A stretch of DNA of 12,759 bases, taken from contig DIWJ01000011.1 in the NCBI GenBank assembly GCA_002428445.1, forward strand, positions 1 to 12,759. Direction: 5' to 3'. This document shows positions 5,283-12,204 of the stretch, piece by piece. Under the pieces are notes generated by a model. That model searched no databases. It saw only the letters and a program-made list of their open reading frames with translations, and was not told the DNA's origin. The stretch is from Syntrophaceae bacterium UBA6109. GTDB lineage: Bacteria; Desulfobacterota; Syntrophia; Syntrophales; UBA6109. Numbering within the stretch: position 1 is the first letter of the stretch; every line of letters begins with the position of its first letter. Both the position numbers and the translations under genes were made by a program.

Positions 5283-7100
5283 ATGACAGCACCCAAAGGC
5301 GGATATTTTGGAAAGATCCTGGAAGTGGATCTGAGCAAGGGCGAGATTAAGACACGTCCGCTGTCCGATGAACTGGCGCGAAAATGCATCGGCGGCGCCG
5401 GCATGGGCGACCACTTTCTGACGACGGAGTACAAGGCCCATCATGATCCTTACGCCGAGGACAGCTTCATTTTCATCGGCGGCGGTCCTTTGAACGGCAC
5501 GTACTGTCCCGGGACGCGGGCGAGCTTCGTGAATCAGAGCGTCTACACGGGCCTGATCAGCCACGCCGAGGTGGGCGGCCATTTCGGCAACGAGATCAAG
5601 TGGGCCGGCTGGGACGGCATCTACATCAAGGGAAAGTCGAAGAAACCGGTCTGGCTCTCCATCAAGGACGACAAGGCAGAGCTCAAGGATGCCTCCAAGA
5701 TGTGGGGCAAGGACACCGAAACCACCGATGACATGATCCTCAAGGAGATGAAGGATCCCTACGCGCGAACGGCCGTCATCGGACCGGGCGGCGAAAACGG
5801 CGTCCCCTTCGCCTGCGTCATGGTCGAACGTTTCCGTGCAGCGGCGCGCACCAGCACCGGCTCACTCATGGGAAATAAGAAACTCAAGGGCATCGGTGTC
5901 CGCGGGACGAAAGCCGTTCCCACGGTGGAACCGGTCAAATTCCTCGATGCGGCTAAGGAGGCCGAGAATCTGGCCGTGACGCGCGAGGGCTGGCAGGGGA
6001 TCAAGCGCTGGGGCACTGGCGGTCTTCTGGAACTGAAGAACTGGGTCAGCGGGTCGTTGATCGTGAAGAACTTTCAGACGACCTGGTTCCCGGAGATCGA
6101 GCACATCGGCGCCGAGCAGGCCGCCCGGACCTTCTGGAAGCGCCACGTGGCCTGCAACAACTGTCCCATCCACTGCATGAAGCTGGGCGTCATCCGTGAA
6201 GGCAAGCACAGGGGCCTCATCGCCGAAGGTCCCGAGTACGAGACGGGCGGCCTTCTGGGCAGCAACCTGATGATGACGGACTTCGGGGGGATGATGGCCA
6301 TGATCGAGCTGTGCGACGCCCTCGGCGTCGATGCGATCTCTATGGGCGGTGTTCTGGCCTTCGCGACGGAGTGCATGGACAAGGGGGTCCTCACTGCCGC
6401 CGACCTTGACGGGATCAAGCCCAAGTGGGGCAATGCCGATCCCTATCTCGAACTGATTCGACGGACCGCCTACCAGCAGGGCAAGTCCGGCAAGCTCCTT
6501 TCCAAGGGCGTCAAGCAGATGGCCAAGGAGATCGGCAAGGGCTCCGAGGCCTGGGCCGTCCATGTGCGCGGCAAGGAGATCGCCGCCCACGATCCGCGGG
6601 GCGACAAGGGACGCGCCTACAGCTACGCCATGGGCCAATGCGGCGGCGATCATCACGAGGGCGACAGCCCTGAGATCCAGGCCCGCTGGGCGATGGTCAA
6701 CTCGCTGTGCATGTGCTCCTTCGTCGGCGGCTATCCCTGGGCCAAGGAGACCCCGACGGTCCAGGTCAACATGCTCAATCCGCTCTGCGGCTGGAACATG
6801 ACGGGAGAGGAGTACTGGGCGACGGCGCGGCGCATCATCACGATGGAGCGCAGCTTCAATGTCCGCGAGGGGATCAGCCGGAAGGACGACCGGCTTCCCA
6901 AACGGTTCATGACCGAGGCGCTGCCGGCGGGTCCGAAAAAGGGCGCGATTTTCTCGGCGGAAGACGAGAAGAAGATGCAGGAGTCCTATTACAAGTACTT
7001 CGGCTGGGATGACAAGGGGATTCCGACGGAGGAGACGCTCAAGTCCCTCGCTCTGGAGTACCTGATCGACGACATCCAGCAGGCCAAGAAAAACCTGTAG
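5283..7100 (+). CDS. aor: Aldehyde:ferredoxin oxidoreductase (AOR) family tungsten/molybdenum enzyme
   Basis: A 605-residue protein, the normal length for the family. The N-terminal domain shows the AOR features GGGPLNGTYCPGTRASF (66-82) and GGHFGNEIKWAGWDGIYIKGKS (98-119, key residues Gly98, Gly99, Phe101 and Gly102), which form the bis-pterin binding fold. The [4Fe-4S] site is CNNCPIHC with Cys291, 294 and 298, and a fourth ligand is likely Cys476 or Cys478 in NSLCMC. EGPEYETGG (315-323) is the usual family motif near the active site. Family members oxidise aldehydes to acids, reduce acids, or (BamB) reduce benzoyl-CoA, with tungsten or molybdenum. There is no signal peptide. The partner FeS subunit with a Tat signal ends 5 bp upstream. 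Export by partner is therefore inferred. Substrate is unknown; the haem protein in the operon argues against a simple ferredoxin-linked cytoplasmic AOR. A terminator follows directly. Confidence 0.93.
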   Translation: MTAPKGGYFGKILEVDLSKGEIKTRPLSDELARKCIGGAGMGDHFLTTEYKAHHDPYAEDSFIFIGGGPLNGTYCPGTRASFVNQSVYTGLISHAEVGGHFGNEIKWAGWDGIYIKGKSKKPVWLSIKDDKAELKDASKMWGKDTETTDDMILKEMKDPYARTAVIGPGGENGVPFACVMVERFRAAARTSTGSLMGNKKLKGIGVRGTKAVPTVEPVKFLDAAKEAENLAVTREGWQGIKRWGTGGLLELKNWVSGSLIVKNFQTTWFPEIEHIGAEQAARTFWKRHVACNNCPIHCMKLGVIREGKHRGLIAEGPEYETGGLLGSNLMMTDFGGMMAMIELCDALGVDAISMGGVLAFATECMDKGVLTAADLDGIKPKWGNADPYLELIRRTAYQQGKSGKLLSKGVKQMAKEIGKGSEAWAVHVRGKEIAAHDPRGDKGRAYSYAMGQCGGDHHEGDSPEIQARWAMVNSLCMCSFVGGYPWAKETPTVQVNMLNPLCGWNMTGEEYWATARRIITMERSFNVREGISRKDDRLPKRFMTEALPAGPKKGAIFSAEDEKKMQESYYKYFGWDDKGIPTEETLKSLALEYLIDDIQQAKKNL

Positions 7101-7110
7101 CGGTATTTGG

Positions 7111-7152
7111 ACAGGGGCGGGAGGAATTTGGTTTTCCCGCCCCTGTTTTTTT
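7111..7152 (+). terminator. Strong intrinsic terminator after the AOR gene
   Basis: ACAGGGGCGGGA (7111-7122) is perfectly complementary to TCCCGCCCCTGT (7135-7146), a 12-bp GC-rich stem with a 12-base loop, followed by seven T residues (7146-7152). It begins 10 bases after the AOR stop and marks the end of the haem protein-FeS-AOR transcription unit. Confidence 0.92.
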
Positions 7153-7179
7153 CGCCGGTTTGTTTGACGTTCCTGTGTT

Positions 7180-7223
7180 TTGTACTTGTGTCCGGGGGTG
7201 TTTTATAGAAAGATGTTCCCCGG
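7180..7223 (+). promoter_or_regulatory. Weak candidate promoter with overlapping dyad before the Hdr-Fdh operon
   Basis: Since a strong terminator lies just upstream, a promoter is expected between 7153 and 7255. The best pair seen is TTGTAC (7180-7185) and TATAGA (7204-7209) with an 18-base spacer. An inverted repeat CCGGGG (7192-7197) with CCCCGG (7218-7223) brackets the -10 box, and an 8-T run follows at 7233-7240. The dyad could be an operator or, if transcription starts earlier, a leader hairpin. Confidence 0.3.
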
Positions 7224-7255
7224 CTGTTCGTATTTTTTTTCGTTCGAGGCTCACC

Positions 7256-7948
7256 ATGCCGTTTTCCCGCCGGGACATGCTCACGATCATTGTTGCCGGG
7301 GCTGTTTCGGGGACCGCCTTTGGCCTGATCAAGGTCGGCGGCGCCCAGGCGCTGCCGCGCCCGCCGGGAGCGCTGATCGAGCCGGAGTTCCTCAAGGCCT
7401 GTGCCCGCTGCTACCAGTGCATCGACATCTGCCCCGCGGACGCTCTCCATCCGGCGTCCATCCTCAAAGGCATGGCCAATGCCGGCACGCCCGTCCTCGA
7501 CTGGAAGAAATGCAGCATGTGCCTGGAGTGCATCAAGATCTGCCCGACGGGCGCCATCCAGAAGATCGCCAAATCGGAGATCGATATCGGCAACGCCGTC
7601 ATTGCCCGGGAAACCTGTCTGCAGTGGTCCGGCCAGGGGGTCTGCGACAAATGCTTCCGAGCCTGCCGATACAAGGCGATCCAACTGGACGACAAGAAGA
7701 ATCCGATCGTTGTCGAGGAGAACTGCAACGGCTGCGGCGCCTGCGAACGTCGTTGTCCGGTCAAACCGGTCAAATCGATCGCCGTCGTTTACGACAAGGT
7801 GCGGCGGTTCGATCCGCCGAAGGAGCGGTTCCTGGTCCGCCTCGAGGATCGGACGGGCGCCGAGGGCGAACGAGAGTTTTACGACCCTTTCATCGCGAGG
7901 ATCCGGTCCCTGGCCGAGCGATACGGCCTGTGGAAAGAGGAGGAATAA
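7256..7948 (+). CDS. NapG/MauM-like Tat-signal ferredoxin, four [4Fe-4S] clusters
   Basis: A 230-residue protein that starts with a twin-arginine motif SRRDML (residues 4-9) and a hydrophobic stretch to about residue 31. It continues RPPGALIEPEFLKACARC, very like NapG. Cysteines group as 49-52-55-59, 86-89-92-96, 121-130-133-137 (with the wide first gap typical of NapG) and 157-160-163-167, giving four predicted clusters. NapG passes electrons from quinol-linked partners to a periplasmic enzyme, usually with NapH, which is not seen here. The ATG at 7256 has GAGG six bases upstream; the frame continues upstream into non-coding leader. It is first in an operon otherwise made of cytoplasm-type Hdr and Fdh proteins, 3 bp before the next gene, so its exported signal is surprising. 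Either it links this operon to the exported AOR module, or the Tat-like segment is kept uncleaved as an anchor. Confidence 0.88.
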   Translation: MPFSRRDMLTIIVAGAVSGTAFGLIKVGGAQALPRPPGALIEPEFLKACARCYQCIDICPADALHPASILKGMANAGTPVLDWKKCSMCLECIKICPTGAIQKIAKSEIDIGNAVIARETCLQWSGQGVCDKCFRACRYKAIQLDDKKNPIVVEENCNGCGACERRCPVKPVKSIAVVYDKVRRFDPPKERFLVRLEDRTGAEGEREFYDPFIARIRSLAERYGLWKEEE

Positions 7949-7951
7949 GCC

Positions 7952-9166
7952 GTGGCGACAGCGTTCCTCCGGGATCAACCCCGACAGTCTGAAGCGGATG
8001 CCCTGCCCGTCCTCGTGGAGGGCGGCGGCGTTGCCGGGATCACGGCTTGTCTCGATCTGGCGGCTGCGGGCCGCCGTGTCCACCTCGTCGAGCGCACCAA
8101 CCTTCTTGGCGGACAGGTGTTGAAGCTCGACAAGATCTATCCCACCGATCACTGCGCCTTCTGCCCCCTCTGGACGGATATCCGCCGTCTCCGGGAAGAG
8201 CTGGGGATCACCGTTCACCTCGCCTCCCGCATTGCTTCCCTGGAGACGTCCGCGGCGGGGACCCTGGCAACGATCTTGACGAAGCCTTCCTTCATCGCAC
8301 CGGAGCGCTGCATCGGCTGCGGAAGGTGCGCGGAGGTCTGTCCGCCGGCGGCCACGCGGCCCCTGGGCGAGCATGTCTATCCGCCGTCCTATGATATCGA
8401 CGAGGGTCTCTGCAACCGCTGCGGTCTCTGCATCGGGGTCTGCCCCACTGCGGCGATCGATCTCGACCGGAAAGAGGAGAAAAGCATCCTGAAGATCGCC
8501 CAGGTCATCCGTGCCGCCGGTTTTCGTGAGGCCGATCTGACGCCGCAGCCGGAATTCGGCTACGGGACACACCCGGACATCATGACCTCCCTGGAGTTCG
8601 AGGCCTGGACGGCGGAGGCCGGCCCAAACGCCGGACGCATCGTCCGCAAATCCGGGGGCGGCCGGCCGGCCCGCATCGCCTTCATCCAGTGCAGCGGTGC
8701 GCGTGACGAGAGGCTGCTGCCCTGGTGCTCGGCGGTCTGCTGCATGCACGCCCTCAAACAGGCCTCCTGGGTGAAGCGCCGGGAGTCAGGCATCGACTGC
8801 TGCATCTTCTACACGGACCTCCGCACGGTGGGACGCGACTACCATGCCTATTCCCGGCGGGCCGTGGAGGAGGTGGGCGTGCGTCTCGTCCGGGGGCGGC
8901 CGGGACTCATCCATCCCCTTCCGGGTGGCGGCATCGCCGTGAAATTCGAGGATACGCTGACGCAGACACGGGAAATCCGCCGTTTCGACATGGTGGTTCT
9001 CAACGGGAATCTGCAACCCTCCGTCGGGGCCGGATATGGGGCCGGCGTCGAACCGCCTGCCGATGCCTGCGGTTTTGCCGCCGAGCCGGCGGATGTCGCG
9101 CAAGCGGCCTGCCAGGGATCGGCCGCGGCCGCGAAGAGCCTGATCTGCGGCGGGGAGGGGGCATGA
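7952..9166 (+). CDS. QmoA/HdrA-like FAD and iron-sulfur flavoprotein, short form
   Basis: A 404-residue protein starting with GTG at 7952 after GAGGAGG. It shows an FAD dinucleotide fold (EGGGVAG at 23-29, acidic strand end at VHLVER), the HdrA-type loop KIYPTDHCAFCPLW (61-74, Cys68 and Cys71), and two ferredoxin motifs inserted in the flavin domain (Cys120-123-126-130 and 154-157-160-164). The HdrA signature CSGARDERLLPWCSAVCC follows at 237-254. It lacks the N-terminal HdrA domain and C-terminal ferredoxins, and its final FAD-binding segment is short, so it resembles QmoA (about 410 aa) more than full HdrA (about 650 aa). Such proteins form flavin hubs that pass electrons between disulfide, quinone or hydrogenase/formate modules. 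It ends in an ATGA overlap with the next gene, which encodes the complementary HdrA, so the two probably form a heterodimer. Confidence 0.88.
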   Translation: MATAFLRDQPRQSEADALPVLVEGGGVAGITACLDLAAAGRRVHLVERTNLLGGQVLKLDKIYPTDHCAFCPLWTDIRRLREELGITVHLASRIASLETSAAGTLATILTKPSFIAPERCIGCGRCAEVCPPAATRPLGEHVYPPSYDIDEGLCNRCGLCIGVCPTAAIDLDRKEEKSILKIAQVIRAAGFREADLTPQPEFGYGTHPDIMTSLEFEAWTAEAGPNAGRIVRKSGGGRPARIAFIQCSGARDERLLPWCSAVCCMHALKQASWVKRRESGIDCCIFYTDLRTVGRDYHAYSRRAVEEVGVRLVRGRPGLIHPLPGGGIAVKFEDTLTQTREIRRFDMVVLNGNLQPSVGAGYGAGVEPPADACGFAAEPADVAQAACQGSAAAAKSLICGGEGA

Positions 9167-10875
9167 CGCGCATAATCGCGATATTCTGCCGCTGCTGCGG
9201 CCAGATCGAACCCACGGTCGATCTGCAGGCGCTCCAGGAAAAAATCGGCCGGGAGGACGACGTCGTTTCCGTTATGGTCCGTGATTCACTGTGCTTGCCG
9301 GAAGACGATGCGGCGATCGCCAAGGCGGTTGGGCAGAGTGGAGCCGACCGGATTCTGATTGCGGCCTGTTCGCCCTTCGGGAAGGGCGGCGACGTCGTGT
9401 CGAAGCTCTGCACCGGCGGCATGGTCCGCTCGCGGGTCCGCCTTGTCGACATCCGCGAGGGATGCGCCTGGATCCACCGGCGAGACCGAGAGGGGGCGAC
9501 GGCCAAGGCCGGCGACCTGGTGCGTATGGCCCTGGGATTCCTGCGGTACTCGGCCCGTTCGGCGGACGCGGTCTTTCCCGTGCGGCCCGAATGCCTCGTA
9601 GTGGGGGCGGGTTCGGCTGGGCTTGCGGCGGCAGTTTCGGTTGCCCGGGCCGGTTTCCCGGTCCATCTGGTGGAAAGGGGCGCGTCCGGCGGCGGGATGC
9701 TCAAACTGATCTCGCATGTCTATCCAACCGACACCGGGGCGGATGAGAAGCTTCGCCCCCTCCTGGAGGAGGTTGAAGCGAACCCCCGGATCACCTTCCA
9801 TCCCAAAGCCCGCGTGGCCGCCGCGACCGGTTTTGCCGGCGATTTCAAGATCCGCCTGGCATCCGGGACGGACGAGAAGAACCTCCGCGTGGGGGCGGTC
9901 ATCCTGGCCACGGGGGCGGGGATTTGGCTTCCCAAGGGGCTCTACCGGTACGGCGAGCTGAAGGAGGTCCTGACTCTCATGGAGCTCGAACGGCGCCAAC
10001 GGGAGGGCAAGGCGGCGCCGAGGCGGTCCGTCTTCATCCAGTGCGTCGGCGCCCGCTGCCCGGAACGACCTTACTGTTCCACGATCTGCTGTCCCGCAGG
10101 CATCAAGAATGCCGTTCTGCTCCGGCAGGCCGATCCCGAAACCGAGGTGACGATCCTGCACCGGGACATCATGACGCCGGGGCACATTCTGGAACGCTAC
10201 TATCGCCGCGCCCTCGATGCGGGCGTCCGTTTCGTCCGCTTCGCTGCGGAGGAGCCGCCGGTCGTTTTGGGTGATGGCCATGTCGATCGCGTTGAGGTGT
10301 TCGATGCGATCAGCGGCGTGAAGCGCGAGATTCCGGCGGATCAGGTCATCCTCAGCACGCCGCTTACGGCCAATGCCGACAATGCAAAGCTGGCGGAGCT
10401 CTTTCGTGTCCCGCTCGACGGCTATGGTTTTTTCCGGGAGGACTACCCCCTCCATCCGCTGGAAACCATCCAGACGGGGATCTTCATCTGCGGCTCGGCC
10501 CGCTGGCCCGTTTCCACCGCCGAAGCAGCGACACAGGGTGAGGGGGCGGCGATGAAGGCCCTGGCGATTCTCGGCCGGGAAAAGCTTTCGGCGCGCTCCC
10601 TGAGCCGCCTGCCCGAGGGCAAACTCGGACATGCCCGGATCGAAAACGATTCCTGTTCGGGCTGTGGAAACTGCGTGGCCGTCTGCCCCTATGAGGCCTG
10701 CGCGCTGCAGCGGGTAGGCGGGGCCTTCGTCAGCCGGGCGAACAAGATGCGATGCCGGGCCTGCGGAAGCTGTACTACCGTCTGCCCCAACGGTACGGTC
10801 CAGATGCCCGAGCACAACGCGCGGGCCGTGGGTGTCATGATCCGCCGGTCCTTTGCGGAAGGGGAAACGGGATGA
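9163..10875 (+). CDS. hdrA: HdrA/QmoB-like FAD and iron-sulfur flavoprotein, long form
   Basis: A 570-residue protein in four parts. An HdrA N-terminal domain (1-140) has Cys9, 11, 12, 44 and 69 in IAACSP. An FAD fold follows with VVGAGSAG (146-153) and LISHVYPTD (182-190). Then comes the HdrA signature CVGARCPERPYCSTICC (294-310), with the final nucleotide motif ETIQTGIFICGSARWPVSTAEA (434-455, key residues Gly439, Gly444, Ala446). Two C-terminal ferredoxin motifs complete it (Cys498-501-504-508 and 531-534-537-541). The two ferredoxin motifs that HdrA normally carries inside the flavin domain are absent, and the Cys pair after YPTD is replaced by TGAD; those are present in the shorter neighbour. 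An open frame runs further upstream to 8725, but 9163 matches the family start and the ATGA overlap. The MvhD that is fused in QmoB is here the separate next gene. Confidence 0.9.
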   Translation: MTRIIAIFCRCCGQIEPTVDLQALQEKIGREDDVVSVMVRDSLCLPEDDAAIAKAVGQSGADRILIAACSPFGKGGDVVSKLCTGGMVRSRVRLVDIREGCAWIHRRDREGATAKAGDLVRMALGFLRYSARSADAVFPVRPECLVVGAGSAGLAAAVSVARAGFPVHLVERGASGGGMLKLISHVYPTDTGADEKLRPLLEEVEANPRITFHPKARVAAATGFAGDFKIRLASGTDEKNLRVGAVILATGAGIWLPKGLYRYGELKEVLTLMELERRQREGKAAPRRSVFIQCVGARCPERPYCSTICCPAGIKNAVLLRQADPETEVTILHRDIMTPGHILERYYRRALDAGVRFVRFAAEEPPVVLGDGHVDRVEVFDAISGVKREIPADQVILSTPLTANADNAKLAELFRVPLDGYGFFREDYPLHPLETIQTGIFICGSARWPVSTAEAATQGEGAAMKALAILGREKLSARSLSRLPEGKLGHARIENDSCSGCGNCVAVCPYEACALQRVGGAFVSRANKMRCRACGSCTTVCPNGTVQMPEHNARAVGVMIRRSFAEGETG

Positions 10876-11333
10876 ACGCGCAGGAAGCGACCGACAAAAC
10901 GACAACGCCCCGCGTCCTGGTTTTTGCCTGCCGTTGGTGCGCCCTGATCGGGGCCGACGCCGCCGGCAGGGGGAAGGTTGATCTGCCGGCCTCGTTTCGC
11001 GTGATTCCCGTGGAGTGCGCCGCCATGGTCGAACCGGATGCCGTCCTGAGGGCCTATACCGGCGGCGCCGACGGCGTGGCGGTCATGGGGTGCCACTTGG
11101 GCGGCTGCCGTTTCAACGACGCCAACCATGTGGCCCTAAAAAGAATGGAAGCCCTCGGCGATCTGCTCGATACGGTGGGAATCGGCCATAGGCGGCTCCT
11201 GCTCAGTTTCGGCACCGCCCATGAGAGGAGCCAGTTCGCGGAGGTCCTGGGGGCCTTCTTCCGGGAGCTTGCGCCGCTGCCTTCCCTTGCGGCCTGGCGC
11301 AAAACCTTGTTGAATCAACCTGTGTTTCGGTGA
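10872..11333 (+). CDS. mvhD: MvhD-type [2Fe-2S] electron transfer subunit
   Basis: A 153-residue protein of the MvhD/FlpD family. CRWC (20-23), Cys49 in PVECAAMVEPD and GCHLGGCRF (Cys74, Cys79) give the five-cysteine pattern of the [2Fe-2S] site, followed by the family-type stretch NDANHVALKRMEAL. MvhD joins a hydrogenase or formate dehydrogenase to HdrA. The start ATG overlaps the stop of the long HdrA-like gene as ATGA, consistent with a fixed 1:1 partnership. With the formate dehydrogenase-type gene further along, an HdrA-MvhD-Fdh path is the simplest reading. Length and motif order are normal for a stand-alone MvhD. Confidence 0.93.
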   Translation: MNAQEATDKTTTPRVLVFACRWCALIGADAAGRGKVDLPASFRVIPVECAAMVEPDAVLRAYTGGADGVAVMGCHLGGCRFNDANHVALKRMEALGDLLDTVGIGHRRLLLSFGTAHERSQFAEVLGAFFRELAPLPSLAAWRKTLLNQPVFR

Positions 11334-11343
11334 GAGCATAAAG

Positions 11344-12204
11344 ATGATGTCCCCTTTGGAAACGATCCGGGAAAAAGCGATAAATCTCCTTGCCGCAGGG
11401 CAGGCCGACGGCCTTTTGTGCCTAGGACGCGACCGTTTCAATGTCGTGCAGCCCCGCCTTTTTCGCCAGCCTGAGGAGGTCGGTTCGCTCGAGATCGAAC
11501 CCAAGTGGAACCTCGCCAAACTCGCCATGCAAACCCTTCGCTCGGCGGGAAAATCCTTTCGTCTCGCCGTCGTCTGCCGGGGGTGCGACGAGCGCGCCCT
11601 CCTGGAACTCGGCAAGCGAAACCAGATCGATGTCGCCCGGATGATCCCCCTCGGTTATACATGCAGCCGTGGGCAGGCCGAGGCCTGTCTATGCGCACGG
11701 CCTTACCCGGAAAAGCCCGCCGCCGGCGAGAAGGTTGAAGGGGTGGACCCCTTCGGGGATCCGCGCTTCGCCTCTCTTCTGGCGGGGGACGATGAGGGGC
11801 GCATGGCGCGCTGGACGGAACTGCTGGGCCGGTGCCTCAAATGCTACGGCTGTCGTAACGCCTGCCCGATCTGCGTCTGCACCCCCTGCAAACTGGAGGA
11901 CGATCTCTGGGTGGAGCGCGCGGCGGTGCCCGCGGAAATGATCCCCTACCACCTGATCCGCGCCTTTCACCTGTCGGACACCTGCGTTGCCTGCGGGGCC
12001 TGCCAGGACGCCTGTCCGGTCGGCATTCCGCTTCTGGCCCTGCAACTGGTCATGCGCCGGCGGCTGATGGAGCGGTACGGTTACGAGGCGGGCTTGCAGG
12101 CGGACCGCAAATCGCCTCTGTTGATGGATTTCGAGTGCGAGTCGCCCCCGGGATTTGCGTTGCCGTCCTGGACGGTTTCGAGCGAGGCCCCCCATGAGCG
12201 CTGA
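11344..12204 (+). CDS. FrhB/FdhB-like iron-sulfur subunit with many extra cysteines
   Basis: A 286-residue protein. The N-terminal half has the style of coenzyme F420 hydrogenase/formate dehydrogenase beta-type proteins: CLGRD near 26, VVCRGCDERALLELGKRNQI (77-96) and Cys107 in GYTC. The C-terminal half has a cysteine-rich block, CLKCYGCRNACPICVCTPC (164-182), and a ferredoxin-like motif CVACGACQDACP (214-225). That predicts at least two, possibly three, [4Fe-4S] clusters. Similar proteins sit beside HdrA-MvhD-formate dehydrogenase genes, where they carry electrons between the catalytic subunit and HdrA. Nothing proves F420 or NAD binding. It begins 10 bp after mvhD with only a weak ribosome site (GAGAG), and two ATGs (11344, 11347) are possible. 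It overlaps the next gene by 11 bp. The position suggests it is the electron-transfer partner of the following catalytic subunit. Confidence 0.75.
   Translation: MMSPLETIREKAINLLAAGQADGLLCLGRDRFNVVQPRLFRQPEEVGSLEIEPKWNLAKLAMQTLRSAGKSFRLAVVCRGCDERALLELGKRNQIDVARMIPLGYTCSRGQAEACLCARPYPEKPAAGEKVEGVDPFGDPRFASLLAGDDEGRMARWTELLGRCLKCYGCRNACPICVCTPCKLEDDLWVERAAVPAEMIPYHLIRAFHLSDTCVACGACQDACPVGIPLLALQLVMRRRLMERYGYEAGLQADRKSPLLMDFECESPPGFALPSWTVSSEAPHER

Noticed and set aside
4549..7100. Identification as class II benzoyl-CoA reductase BamBC, given the AOR, FeS and downstream HdrA/MvhD genes
   Set aside because: The FeS subunit has a Tat signal, a haem protein leads the operon, a terminator separates AOR from the Hdr genes, and no BamGHI-type or benzoate genes are visible. 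A Bam-like distant relation is not excluded, but the call is unsupported.
6989..8749. Long minus-strand open frame of 586 codons across the AOR end, the terminator and two Hdr-operon genes
   Set aside because: It runs antisense to well-recognised genes, crosses a terminator and a real intergenic gap, and has the Arg/Asp/Gly-rich makeup of a GC-rich shadow frame with no domain.
9286..10905. Minus-strand open frame of 539 codons
   Set aside because: Antisense shadow of the long HdrA-like gene, whose motifs are unmistakable.
7952..11333. Calling the flavoproteins a dissimilatory Qmo complex
   Set aside because: No qmoC, aprAB or sat gene is seen, MvhD is not fused to the long subunit, and a formate dehydrogenase-type gene is in the operon.
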